Shown here piece by piece: positions 1-7,370 of a DNA stretch of 12,938 bases. Source of the stretch: Acidobacteriota bacterium (GTDB lineage Bacteria; Acidobacteriota; Vicinamibacteria; Vicinamibacterales; 2-12-FULL-66-21); contig JABFWM010000241.1 of the NCBI GenBank assembly GCA_013362195.1, positions 1-12,938 on the forward strand. The letters run 5' to 3'. Under the pieces are notes generated by a model. The model ran no database searches. It was not told the origin of the DNA and saw only the letters and a program-made list of their open reading frames with translations. Every line of letters starts with the position of its first letter. Positions within the stretch are counted from its first letter, which is position 1. Position numbers and translations under genes: made by a program.

Positions 1-554
1 CGCGCCACCGACTTCACCGCCCGCACCACCGTGTCGATCAGCGCGCAGTTCTTGCCGATGTTCGAGCCCATGTCCTCGCGGTCCATGTGGGGACACGACA
101 GGTTCAGCTCCAACGCGTCCACGCCCTGCGCCTGGCAGCCCTCGGCCAGCTCGCGCCAGTGATCGAGCTCGCGATCGTCGCCCGAGCCGGCCATGATCGA
201 TGCGACCAGCACGCGCTGCGGATACGCGTCCTTGATCCGCCGCAGCCGCGGCACCCACCAGTCGAGCGGCTTATCGGAGATGAGCTCCCAGTTCCACGAC
301 GAGTGGAGCGCCGTGTTCGGCCGCTTCTCCATCGAGAGCTGGCCGTTCCCGGGTGTGGATCGCAGGAATTTCGTCTTCGGCCCCTTGACGTTGACGACCG
401 GATGGAGGCCGATCGTTTTCGTCACGACGCCGCCCCATCCGGCCTCGAAGGCGCGCAGGATGTTCGTGTCGGACTCGGTGGGCGGCGCCGACGCCAGCAG
501 GAACGGGTTCTCGAACCGAAGGCCGGTGAACACGGTGCCGACGGATGCGGTCAT
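1..554 (-). CDS. preA: NAD-dependent dihydropyrimidine dehydrogenase, catalytic subunit PreA (5' part, runs off left edge)
   Basis: Reading leftwards from the ATG at 554, 184 codons are present before the window ends; the full family protein is about 410-440 residues, so the C-terminal half, where PreA carries its 4Fe-4S ferredoxin-like domain, is missing. PreA is the FMN subunit that, with PreT, reduces uracil or thymine to the 5,6-dihydro form using NADH, the first step of reductive pyrimidine catabolism in the cytoplasm. Seen here: the dihydroorotate-dehydrogenase-like barrel start (GLRFENPFLLASAPPTES, residues 11-28), GGVVTKTIG at 41-49 with Lys46, and the strongly diagnostic ALELNLSCPH at 147-156. 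A G-rich Shine-Dalgarno (AGGGG) ends 4 bases before the ATG. It is divergent from the amidase at 652 with 97 bases between. The loop after NLSCPH reads MGSNIGKN, without the Cys found there in mammalian enzymes. A related dihydroorotate-dehydrogenase-like enzyme is less likely given the neighbours. Confidence 0.9.
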   Translation of the reverse strand, partial: MTASVGTVFTGLRFENPFLLASAPPTESDTNILRAFEAGWGGVVTKTIGLHPVVNVKGPKTKFLRSTPGNGQLSMEKRPNTALHSSWNWELISDKPLDWWVPRLRRIKDAYPQRVLVASIMAGSGDDRELDHWRELAEGCQAQGVDALELNLSCPHMDREDMGSNIGKNCALIDTVVRAVKSVA

Positions 555-651
555 GGCGCCCCCTGGGAGTGGAAGCGGTGAGTGTAGCGCACTCCGTGAA
601 AATCCGCCTGATCCATGTTACCTTCCAGCCCTTCCCCAGATCGGAGGCCCC
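555..651. promoter_or_regulatory. Divergent intergenic region between preA and the amidase gene
   Basis: These 97 bases must hold the 5' signals of both divergent genes. A small inverted repeat, GAGTG-tagcg-CACTC, lies at 580-594, roughly midway, and could be an operator for a local regulator; this is inference. The amidase Shine-Dalgarno (CGGAGG) is at 642-647 and the preA one is on the other strand around 559-564. I see no convincing -35/-10 pair. Confidence 0.35.
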
Positions 652-1521
652 ATGGCTCGGACCGTTCGCGGCGGATTGATCCAGGTGAAGGCGGACGTGC
701 CGCTCGAGGGCGGCGCCGAGGCGGTGAAGCGCCGGATGATCGACAAGCACCTGCCGCTCATCGAGGACGCGGCGCGCCAGGGCGTGCAGCTGCTCTGCCT
801 GCAGGAGCTGTTCTACGGGCCCTACTTCTGCGCCGAACAGCACACCCGCTGGTACGAGATGGTCGAGGCAATCCCCGACGGCCCGACGATCCGGATGATG
901 CAGGACGTCGCGAAGCAGCACGGCATGGTCATGGTGGTGCCGATTTACGAAGAGGAGATGACCGGCGTCTACTACAACGCCGCGGCGGTCATCGACGCCG
1001 ACGGCAGATATCTCGGCAAGTACCGCAAGCACCACATCCCGCACGTCGCGCCCGGCTTCTGGGAGAAGTTCTACTTCCGTCCGGGGAACCTCGGCTATCC
1101 GGTCTTCGACACCGCCGTCGGACGCGTCGGGGTCTACATCTGTTACGACCGCCACTTCCCTGAAGGGGCGCGCATCCTGGGTTTGAACGGCGCCGAGATC
1201 GTGCTCAATCCGTCCGCCACCGTTGCCGGCCTTTCCGAGTACTTGTGGAAGCTGGAGCAGCCCGCGCACGCCGTCGCGAACGGGTATTTCGTCGGCGCGA
1301 TCAACCGCGTCGGGATCGAAGCGCCGTGGAAGATCGGCGAGTTCTACGGCCAGAGCTACTTCTGCGATCCCCGCGGCCGCTTCATCGCCGAAGGCAGCCG
1401 CGATCGCGACGAGCTGATCGTCGCCGACCTGAACCTCGATCTCATTCAGGAAGTGCGCAACACCTGGCAGTTCTATCGCGATCGCCGTCCCGAAACCTAC
1501 GGGACGATCACGGCCTTGTGA
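652..1521 (+). CDS. N-carbamoyl-beta-alanine amidase (beta-ureidopropionase), nitrilase superfamily
   Basis: A 289-residue carbon-nitrogen hydrolase. In the reductive pyrimidine pathway it cleaves N-carbamoyl-beta-alanine (or the beta-aminoisobutyrate analogue) to the beta-amino acid, CO2 and ammonia. The nitrilase catalytic triad is visible: Glu52 in LCLQELFYGPYF, Lys126 in GKYRKHHIP and the nucleophile Cys164 in VGVYICYDRHFPE. Glu138 in FWEKFYFRPG matches the usual second glutamate. The start at 652 is chosen because CGGAGG lies 4 bases upstream and the family N-terminus (RGGLIQVKADVP) follows; the frame is open further upstream but only as antisense to preA. It is divergent from preA and followed by hydA in the same direction after 127 bases. 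The sequence also resembles N-carbamoylputrescine amidase, and next to a hydantoinase-type gene a hydantoin-derived carbamoyl substrate is possible; the preA context favours the pyrimidine role. Confidence 0.87.
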   Translation: MARTVRGGLIQVKADVPLEGGAEAVKRRMIDKHLPLIEDAARQGVQLLCLQELFYGPYFCAEQHTRWYEMVEAIPDGPTIRMMQDVAKQHGMVMVVPIYEEEMTGVYYNAAAVIDADGRYLGKYRKHHIPHVAPGFWEKFYFRPGNLGYPVFDTAVGRVGVYICYDRHFPEGARILGLNGAEIVLNPSATVAGLSEYLWKLEQPAHAVANGYFVGAINRVGIEAPWKIGEFYGQSYFCDPRGRFIAEGSRDRDELIVADLNLDLIQEVRNTWQFYRDRRPETYGTITAL

Positions 1522-1529
1522 TGCCGGAT

Positions 1530-1613
1530 GTAGGGCAGGTCTTCAGACCCGCCTCGCGCGCCGGGTCTGAAGACCCGGCCTACACGACCTCCGGGTCTGA
1601 AGACCCGGCCTAC
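1530..1613. repeat. Cluster of three near-palindromic intergenic repeats
   Basis: A 23-base unit (1561-1583) is repeated exactly at 1591-1613, a 30-base period. Its core is CCGGGTCT-ga-AGACCCGG, an 8-base perfect inverted repeat about a 2-base centre, followed by CCTAC. A third copy lies in inverse orientation at 1530-1551 with two mismatches over 22 bases. Arms of separate copies can also pair with each other into longer hairpins. The layout resembles REP/BIME-type intergenic repeats. It lies between the amidase stop (1521) and hydA (1649), so it could be a transcript-end or mRNA-stability structure, or a transposon-derived repeat family; no T-tract follows, so it is not a standard intrinsic terminator. 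Confidence 0.8.
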
Positions 1614-1648
1614 AAGTACCATGAGCCCTGAGCCCTGAGACATAAGCC

Positions 1649-3052
1649 ATGAGCCTGCTCGTTACCAACGGCCGCGTGATCACGGCGACCGACGATTACG
1701 TCGCGGACGTCTACTGTGCGAACGGCACCATCACGGCAATCGGCCGCGACCTGCCGTCGCATCGCTTTCAGGCCGACCGCACCATCGATGCCTCGGGCAA
1801 GTACGTGATGCCCGGCGGCATCGACGTGCACACCCACCTCGACATGCCCTTTGGCGGCACCTGTTCGTCCGACGACTTCGAGACCGGCACCATCGCCGCG
1901 GCCTTCGGCGGCACGACCAGCCTCGTCGACTTCGCGATCCAGTACCGCGGCCGGACGATGCGACACGCGCTCGACGAGTGGATGGCGAAGGCCTCCGGCA
2001 AGGCGGTCATCGACTACTCGTTCCACATGATCGTGACCGAGCTGCCGGACGCCGGGCTCGCCGACATGGACACGATGGTCCGCCAGGAAGGCGTCACCAG
2101 CTTCAAGCTGTTCATGGCCTACCCCGGCGTCTTCATGGTGGACGATGCGACGATCTTCAGGGCGCTGCGGCGCACTGGAGAGAACGGCGGCCTCATCTGC
2201 ATGCACGCGGAGAACGGCGGCGTCATCGACGTGCTGGTGCAGGAAGCGATTCGCAAAGGCGAGCGGGCGCCGAAATACCACGCGCTCACCCGGCCCGCTC
2301 GGGCCGAGGGGGAAGCCACCGGCCGCGCCATCGCGCTCGCCGAGATCGCACGCGTGCCCATCTACATCGTCCACCTCTCGTCCGCCGACGCGCTCGAGAA
2401 GGTCAGGCAGGCGCGTGACATGGGACTGCCCGCCTACGCCGAGACGTGCCCGCAGTACCTGTTCCTGTCGTACGACAACTACGAAGAGCCGGGGTTCGAC
2501 GGCGCGAAATACGTCATGTCGCCGCCGCTTCGCGAGAAGTGGCACCAGGACGTCTTGTGGAAGGGACTCGCGAAGAACGACCTGCAGGTGATCTCGACGG
2601 ACCACTGTCCCTTCTGCATGCGCGAGCAGAAGGAGCTGGGGCGCGACGACTTCAGCAAGATCCCCAACGGCGCGCCAGGCATCGAGACGCGGCTGACGCT
2701 CGTCCACAATGGCGGCGTCCGCGCCGGCCGCATCAGTCTCAACCGCTTCGTCGAGGTGTGTTCCACCACGCCCGCCCGCATGTTCGGCCTGTTTCCCCGC
2801 AAGGGCACGATTGCCCCGGGCAGCGATGCCGACCTCGTCGTCTTCGATCCCGACGCGAAGCAGACGCTGGGGGTGAAGACCCTCCACATGCGCGTCGATT
2901 ACAACCCCTACGAAGGCATGGTCGTGCAGGGCGCGCCGACCGCGGTGATCGCCAACGGCGCGGTGATCATCGAGGACGGGAGGTTCGTCGGGAAGAAGGG
3001 CGCCGGACGGTTCCTGAAGCGCGGGCCGAGTCAGGCCCCCGCGGGACTGTGA
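1649..3052 (+). CDS. hydA: Dihydropyrimidinase (D-hydantoinase family amidohydrolase)
   Basis: A 467-residue cyclic amidohydrolase that opens 5,6-dihydrouracil or dihydrothymine to the N-carbamoyl beta-amino acid, the step between PreA and the amidase at 652. The binuclear metal site of the family is complete: His61 and His63 in GGIDVHTHLD, the carbamylated-lysine candidate Lys153 in TSFKLFMAYPG, His186 in ICMHAENG, His242 in IVHLSS and Asp318 in ISTDHCPF. Tyr158 and Asn340 match the substrate-binding positions. Length is typical (about 460-480). Start: ATG at 1649 leads directly into the normal N-terminus (SLLVTNGRVITA), but no clear Shine-Dalgarno is visible upstream. It follows a palindromic repeat cluster and is followed after 14 bases by the permease, so those two are very likely co-transcribed. 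Hydantoinase activity on 5-substituted hydantoins is also possible for this family. Confidence 0.94.
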   Translation: MSLLVTNGRVITATDDYVADVYCANGTITAIGRDLPSHRFQADRTIDASGKYVMPGGIDVHTHLDMPFGGTCSSDDFETGTIAAAFGGTTSLVDFAIQYRGRTMRHALDEWMAKASGKAVIDYSFHMIVTELPDAGLADMDTMVRQEGVTSFKLFMAYPGVFMVDDATIFRALRRTGENGGLICMHAENGGVIDVLVQEAIRKGERAPKYHALTRPARAEGEATGRAIALAEIARVPIYIVHLSSADALEKVRQARDMGLPAYAETCPQYLFLSYDNYEEPGFDGAKYVMSPPLREKWHQDVLWKGLAKNDLQVISTDHCPFCMREQKELGRDDFSKIPNGAPGIETRLTLVHNGGVRAGRISLNRFVEVCSTTPARMFGLFPRKGTIAPGSDADLVVFDPDAKQTLGVKTLHMRVDYNPYEGMVVQGAPTAVIANGAVIIEDGRFVGKKGAGRFLKRGPSQAPAGL

Positions 3053-3066
3053 ACGCAGGCGCACCG

Positions 3067-4539
3067 ATGATCACCGCGGCCCAGACGACACTCGCAGACG
3101 GACGGGTCGAGCTCGTCGATCGCGCGCGCATCGAAGCCAGCCCGCTCTACAACCAGGACCTCGCGCCGGTGCCGATCGCCGAGCGCACGTGGACGACCTA
3201 CAACTACGCGGCGCTGTGGGTCAGCATGGCGCACTGCATCCCGACATACATGCTCGCGTCGGGCCTCATCGCGTCCGGCATGAACGCCTGGCAGGCGCTG
3301 GCCACGGTCCTCCTCGGCAACGCCATCGTGCTCATCCCGATTCTCCTCAATTCGCACCCGGGCACGAAGTACGGGATCCCCTTTCCGGTGTTCGCGCGCG
3401 CCGCGTACGGCACGATCGGCTCGAACCTGCCGGCGCTGATGCGTGCGATCGTCGCGTGCGGATGGTTCGGCATTCAGGCGTGGATCGGCGGCGAGGCGCT
3501 CAACACGTTCTTCGCCAGCGTCGTCCCGGGCTGGACGGCGCTGCTCGGCGCGGGATTCGGTGGCCATTCCACAACGGCATGGCTCTCCTTCCTCCTGTTC
3601 TGGGGTCTGAACGTCTTCATCATCTACCGCGGCATGGACCTGCTGCGCCGGGTGGAGAACTGGGCGGCGCCGTTCGTGTTGATCATGACGGCCGCGCTGC
3701 TCGCCTGGGCGGTGTGGCGCGCGCACGGGTTCGGCCCGCTCCTCTCGCAGCCGGGCCGCTTCACCACGTTCGCCGCGTTCTTTCGCGTGTTCGTTCCCTC
3801 GCTGACCGCGATGATCGGGTTCTGGGCGACGCTCTCGCTCAACATGCCGGACTTCACGCGCTTCGGCCGCAGCCAGCGCGAGCAGATGATTGGCCAGGTG
3901 GTCGCGCTGCCGACGACGATGTTCGTGTTCGCGGCGATGGGCGTCATGATCACGAGCGCGACGGCGATCATCTACGGCGAGCTGATCTGGGATCCGGTGC
4001 AGCTGGTGGGCCGGTTCCGCGACCCGCTGATCATCGCGGCCTCGATGTTCACCGCGGTCGTCGCCACGCTCGCGGTCAACATCGCCGCGAACGTCGTCTC
4101 CCCTGCCAACGATTTCGCGAACGCGTTTCCGCGCGCCATCACCTTCAGGACGGGCGGCCTCATCACCGGCATCCTCGGCATCGTCATTCAGCCGTGGAAG
4201 CTGCTCGCCGATCCGTCCGGCTACATCTTCACGTGGCTGCTCGGGTACTCGGGTGGACTCGGGTCGATCGCGGGGGTGCTGATCGCGGACTACTGGATCG
4301 TGCGCCGGCGGCGGCTGCAGGTCGAGGATCTGTATCTCGCGGACGGCGCGTATCGCTATGCTCGCGGGTGGCACGTGCCCGGCGCGGTGGCGACGCTGGC
4401 AGGCTGCGCCGCGGCATGGGGCGGGCTGCTGGTGCCGCCGCTGCGTCCTCTCTACGATTACGCCTGGTTCGTCGGCTTTGCGATCGCGGCCCTCTCGTAC
4501 CTCGTCCTTGCAAGGCTGACGAAAGTCCACGTCCGCTGA
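3067..4539 (+). CDS. NCS1-family permease for nucleobases, hydantoins or allantoin
   Basis: A 490-residue inner-membrane transporter with about 12 hydrophobic helices, of the family containing Mhp1 (hydantoin), PucI (allantoin) and uracil permeases. Family signatures in order: SPLYNQDLAPVP at 25-36, WTTYNYAALWVSMAHCIPTY at 42-61, ACGWFGIQAWIGGEAL at 130-144, FWATLSLNMPDFTRF at 252-266 and ANVVSPANDF at 341-350. By position Trp133, Gln137, Trp253 and Asn342 correspond to the Mhp1 substrate-contact residues (Trp117, Gln121, Trp220, Asn318), an assignment by eye. The ATG at 3067 is chosen, with a weak AGG 7 bases upstream; a GTG at 3049 overlapping the hydA stop is the alternative and adds 6 residues. 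Position directly after hydA points to uptake of the pathway substrate, either a pyrimidine base or a dihydropyrimidine/hydantoin; sequence alone does not settle which. Confidence 0.92.
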   Translation: MITAAQTTLADGRVELVDRARIEASPLYNQDLAPVPIAERTWTTYNYAALWVSMAHCIPTYMLASGLIASGMNAWQALATVLLGNAIVLIPILLNSHPGTKYGIPFPVFARAAYGTIGSNLPALMRAIVACGWFGIQAWIGGEALNTFFASVVPGWTALLGAGFGGHSTTAWLSFLLFWGLNVFIIYRGMDLLRRVENWAAPFVLIMTAALLAWAVWRAHGFGPLLSQPGRFTTFAAFFRVFVPSLTAMIGFWATLSLNMPDFTRFGRSQREQMIGQVVALPTTMFVFAAMGVMITSATAIIYGELIWDPVQLVGRFRDPLIIAASMFTAVVATLAVNIAANVVSPANDFANAFPRAITFRTGGLITGILGIVIQPWKLLADPSGYIFTWLLGYSGGLGSIAGVLIADYWIVRRRRLQVEDLYLADGAYRYARGWHVPGAVATLAGCAAAWGGLLVPPLRPLYDYAWFVGFAIAALSYLVLARLTKVHVR

Positions 4540-4578
4540 CACGCGCAGTCAGCATTGATTTTGCACACAGGGCGGCTG

Positions 4579-4617
4579 AACGCGGCCTCGCTGCGCTGAA
4601 ATTTCTGAGGCGGCGTT
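4579..4617 (+). repeat. Inverted repeat just upstream of the sensor kinase gene
   Basis: AACGCGGCCTC at 4579-4589 and GAGGCGGCGTT at 4607-4617 are inverted copies with one mismatch in 11 positions, separated by 17 bases. It ends 6 bases before the GGAGG Shine-Dalgarno at 4624. It could be an operator for autoregulation, or a leader hairpin in the kinase mRNA; no T-tract follows, so it is a poor terminator for the permease gene. Confidence 0.5.
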
Positions 4618-4630
4618 ACCAACGGAGGAG

Positions 4631-6394
4631 ATGGACACCTCGCTGGCCGACCTGCGACGGCTCGACGTGCCCGCTCTCGTTCGCCGCCATGCATGCGATG
4701 CACGCCGCGTGGAGCGCATCCTGGCGGGCGCGAGGGTTGCGCTGTGCTCTGTCTGCGTAGTCACCGCGTGGATCGGCACGCGCGTAGTCGCCGGCCGCCC
4801 GCTTCCGGTTCGCAGCGTCCTCGCCGCCTACGGACTCGAGAGTATCGGCGTCGCGATTCTCGTCGCGCGCGACATCCGCCTCGCTCGCAGGCTGCCGCTC
4901 GTCCTCCACGCGATCGACTTCCTCGCCGCCTTCGCGATTACCTTTGTCACGGCCGGGCTCGCCAGTCCGTTCTTTCCACTGTTCCTGTTCGTCACCCTCG
5001 CGGCCGCATATCGCTGGCGCTCGAACGAGACGCTGACGACGGGCACGGCTGCGCTCGCCGCGATCGGGATCGAGGCGTCGTGGCTCGCGCCGACGGGGTT
5101 TGACGCCGAAGGCTTTCTGCTCGGAGGCACCTACATCGCGGTGGCCGCCGTGCTGCTCGGGTTCCTCGCGGAAGACGAGAAGCAGCGCCGCGCGGAAGTC
5201 ACCACCGCGGGTGACTTGCTCGCCGCCATTCAGGGACAGACCGGTTTCCGTCCGGCGCTGCGTCTGGTGTGCGGCGAGTTGCTGGACATCCTCGACGCTC
5301 ATCACATCGTGATTGCGGCACGCGAGATTGACGCGGAGCGTGTGGTCCTCTGGACGGCGGCGCGGGGACCCCACCCGCACCCGGTCGTGCTCACATCGTC
5401 CGAGATTTCCTACGAGTCACAAGACACGTACTTCTGGGACGCGCCGGGCGATGGATGGAGCATCTTCCGCCGCCGCGGCGCCGCCTGTGTGGTCACGCCG
5501 ATCGACCGCGACGGCCGCGTCTTGAGAAAGGCCCCCTGCACGGTCGATCCAGCGTTCTGGATGCGCCACCCGGCGGCCGCCGCTCTGGGGATCTCGATCG
5601 GGTTCGGCGGTGAGTGGCGCGGCCGCGTGTTCCTCCTGCGCGAACGCCCGTTCAGCCTGCAGGAGCTGCGGTTCGCGCACCGTGTGCTCTGCAGCCTGGT
5701 GCCGGCGATGCACAGCCAGTATCTCGTCCGCCGGCTGCGCTCGGAAGCGAGCGCGGCCGAGCGACGGCGGGTCGCCCGCGAACTGCACGATGGCGTCATC
5801 CAGACGCTGATCGGTCTCGAGCTGCAGGTGGCGGCGCTGCGGCGGCAGACCGGCGCGCGCGACCCGCACGTTGACGCGCAGCTCCATTTGATGCAGCGAA
5901 TCCTCGGCGACGAGGCGCGCGCCGTTCGTGACGTGATGCATCAGATTCGTCCCGTCGAGCTCGGACCGCGTGAGCTGGTGCCGGCGATGGCGGAAATCGT
6001 GGATCGATTCGGGCGCGAAACGGGAATCACGGCCGCGTTCCACGCCGACGCCGAGGTCGTGCCGCTGGCGCCGGGTATCGCACGCGAACTCGTGCGCACG
6101 CTGCAGGAAGCCTTGACGAACGTTCGAAAGCATGCGGCCGCGCGGCGCGTCGACGTCCGGCTGGCCGAAGAACACGATGCGTGGCGACTGACGATTGGCA
6201 ATGACGGCCGGCCGCTTACCTTCGCGGGCCGTCTCACGCTCGAGGAGCTGGACGCCGGGCGGATCGGACCGCGCGTGATCAAGGAACGCGTCCGCGAAAT
6301 GGGCGCGACCATGGCGATCGAGTCGTCACCAGGCCGCGGCGTCACCATCGACATTGCGCTGCCTCGTCAGAAACGCGAGAGACGCAGTGCGTGA
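4631..6394 (+). CDS. Membrane sensor histidine kinase, NarL/DesK-type (HisKA_3)
   Basis: A 587-residue kinase that should autophosphorylate and pass the phosphate to the response regulator encoded next. Residues 33-180 hold about six hydrophobic segments (around 33-54, 62-80, 87-109, 112-127, 136-153 and 160-180), an integral-membrane input module with no large periplasmic loop. Residues about 195-360 look like a GAF-type cytoplasmic sensor region, assigned by arrangement rather than a clear motif. The dimerisation/phosphoacceptor helix is clear: AERRRVARELHDGVIQTL with His386. The ATPase domain follows, with N-box QEALTNVRKHA (Asn497) and C-terminal REMGATMAIESSPGRGVTI at 555-573. The G1/G2 segment is unusual (IGNDGRPLTF at 522-531, then GRIGPRVIKERV). 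GGAGGAG abuts the ATG with tight spacing. The regulator start overlaps its stop, so the two are translationally coupled. Signal unknown. Confidence 0.9.
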   Translation: MDTSLADLRRLDVPALVRRHACDARRVERILAGARVALCSVCVVTAWIGTRVVAGRPLPVRSVLAAYGLESIGVAILVARDIRLARRLPLVLHAIDFLAAFAITFVTAGLASPFFPLFLFVTLAAAYRWRSNETLTTGTAALAAIGIEASWLAPTGFDAEGFLLGGTYIAVAAVLLGFLAEDEKQRRAEVTTAGDLLAAIQGQTGFRPALRLVCGELLDILDAHHIVIAAREIDAERVVLWTAARGPHPHPVVLTSSEISYESQDTYFWDAPGDGWSIFRRRGAACVVTPIDRDGRVLRKAPCTVDPAFWMRHPAAAALGISIGFGGEWRGRVFLLRERPFSLQELRFAHRVLCSLVPAMHSQYLVRRLRSEASAAERRRVARELHDGVIQTLIGLELQVAALRRQTGARDPHVDAQLHLMQRILGDEARAVRDVMHQIRPVELGPRELVPAMAEIVDRFGRETGITAAFHADAEVVPLAPGIARELVRTLQEALTNVRKHAAARRVDVRLAEEHDAWRLTIGNDGRPLTFAGRLTLEELDAGRIGPRVIKERVREMGATMAIESSPGRGVTIDIALPRQKRERRSA

Positions 6395-7058
6395 GCACCG
6401 TGACGCGCTGCGGGTCGTGCTCGCTGACGATCATGCCATCGTCCGTATGGGCCTCCGGCAGATTCTCGAGGCCGGCGGCGGAGTGCAGGTCGTTGGCGAG
6501 GCGGAGGACGGCCAAGCGGCGGTGCAGAAAACGCTCGCGCTGCAGCCGGACGTGCTCGTCCTCGACGTGTCGATGCCGCGGATGACGGGCCTCGAAGTGC
6601 TGCGGCAATTGAAGGCATCGGCGAAACCGACGCCGGTCCGGTCGCTGCTGCTCACCGCGTCGATCGATCGCGCCGGCATGCTCAACGCGGCGCAGCTTGG
6701 CGCGCGCGGGATCGTGCTGAAGACGGCGGTGTCCGACATGTTGCTGGACGGCATTCGCGCCGTCGCCGACGGCGACTACTGGCTGGATGGCGAGCGGATC
6801 GCCGACTTCGTGGATTTCGTCCGCAGGCTGGGCGGCGGCAGTCACCTCGGCCAGGACCCGTTCGGCCTCAGCGAACGGCAGCGCGAAATCGTGCAGGGCG
6901 TGGTCAGGGGGCTGAACAATCGGGAAATCGCCGCGCAGCTCGGCATCAGCGAGCACACGGCGAAACACCATCTGACGCAGGCGTTCAACAAGGTGGGCGT
7001 TTCGACGCGCCTCGAGCTGGCGCTGCTCGCGAGAGAACACGGCCTCGTCGACCCCTAA
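6387..7058 (+). CDS. NarL/FixJ-family response regulator (REC plus LuxR-type HTH)
   Basis: A 223-residue DNA-binding response regulator, partner of the upstream kinase. The receiver domain (about 9-127) has the acidic pair Asp14-Asp15 in VVLADDHAIVR, phospho-acceptor Asp60 in VLVLDVSMPRMTG, Thr90 in LLLTAS and Lys112 in IVLKTA. The output domain (about 157-220) is a LuxR-type helix-turn-helix: FGLSERQREIVQGVVRGLNN, then REIAAQLGISEHTAKHHL and a C-terminal NKVGVSTRLELALLA. The GTG at 6387 is chosen because it leaves a family-length protein and an 8-base overlap with the kinase stop (6392-6394); only a weak purine run (GAGAGA) precedes it. A TTG at 6354 in the same frame would add 11 residues and overlap the kinase by 41 bases, less likely. 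Target genes are unknown; the long non-coding region downstream with several inverted repeats is a natural candidate. Confidence 0.92.
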   Translation: MREHRDALRVVLADDHAIVRMGLRQILEAGGGVQVVGEAEDGQAAVQKTLALQPDVLVLDVSMPRMTGLEVLRQLKASAKPTPVRSLLLTASIDRAGMLNAAQLGARGIVLKTAVSDMLLDGIRAVADGDYWLDGERIADFVDFVRRLGGGSHLGQDPFGLSERQREIVQGVVRGLNNREIAAQLGISEHTAKHHLTQAFNKVGVSTRLELALLAREHGLVDP

Positions 7059-7223
7059 CGGCCGAGGCGATAGCCCGATCGGGCCAGGAGTACTCGCCCG
7101 GGCGCCGGATGTTGCGGGCGTGACGCAGCCGCTACTCTGATCGGTGCGCCGCCAACACACCACCCGAACGTGGCTTCATCGGTCGGCTGCTGTCCGTCGG
7201 CGTAGTGCACCCTGCGAACGTGC

Positions 7224-7264
7224 GGTGACTGGGTCCGGGCGATCGCCGTCCCGACTCAGTCACC
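7224..7264. repeat. Long imperfect inverted repeat (15 pairs)
   Basis: The left arm 7224-7239 (GGTGACTGGGTCCGGG) pairs with the right arm 7250-7264 (CCCGACTCAGTCACC): 15 pairs including one G-T, with one unpaired C at 7236 and a 10-base loop. There is no following T-tract, so it is not a standard terminator. It could be a regulator-binding site about 160-200 bases upstream of the candidate promoter at 7423, or an RNA hairpin. Confidence 0.7.
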
Positions 7265-7320
7265 ACTCTCATCACACAGTGCGCGTCCCCGCGTTCGAGT
7301 CATCGGGTCTTCGCCCTTCT

Positions 7321-7338
7321 GTCTTCCCGACGGAAGAC
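7321..7338. repeat. Inverted repeat GTCTTCC-n4-GGAAGAC
   Basis: A perfect 7-base inverted repeat around CGAC. The short T-containing run after it (TTCTGTC) makes it at most a weak terminator for the response regulator transcript, whose stop codon is about 260 bases upstream. A binding site is equally possible. Confidence 0.55.
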
Positions 7339-7370
7339 TTCTGTCGCCGGGTCAGCACTTCTCATCAATA

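Noticed and set aside
193..651. Open extension of the amidase frame upstream of 652
   Set aside because: It is antisense to preA; the family N-terminus and the CGGAGG ribosome site both place the start at 652.
1621..1638. Five-residue leader ORF (ATG to TGA) just before hydA
   Set aside because: It lies in short tandem-repeat sequence, has no ribosome site, and shows no attenuation-type hairpins between it and hydA.
1610..3064. Long minus-strand open frame opposite hydA (others at 3031-4542, 8604-9929, 9981-11165, 11199-12620)
   Set aside because: Each is exactly opposite a well-supported gene and translates to Arg/His/Asp-rich sequence typical of antisense frames in high-GC DNA; no ribosome sites or domain motifs were seen.
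2446..3066. Open extension of the permease frame back through hydA
   Set aside because: It overlaps hydA in another frame, has low-complexity Arg/Ala-rich translation and no family similarity; NCS1 similarity starts after 3067.
6354..6386. TTG start at 6354 for the response regulator
   Set aside because: It would give an 11-residue extension unlike receiver domains and a 41-base overlap; GTG at 6387 gives the usual length and a normal short overlap.
7059..7110. Intrinsic terminator after the response regulator
   Set aside because: GCCCGATCGGGC and CGCCCGGGCG are palindromes with little or no loop and no T-tract follows either.
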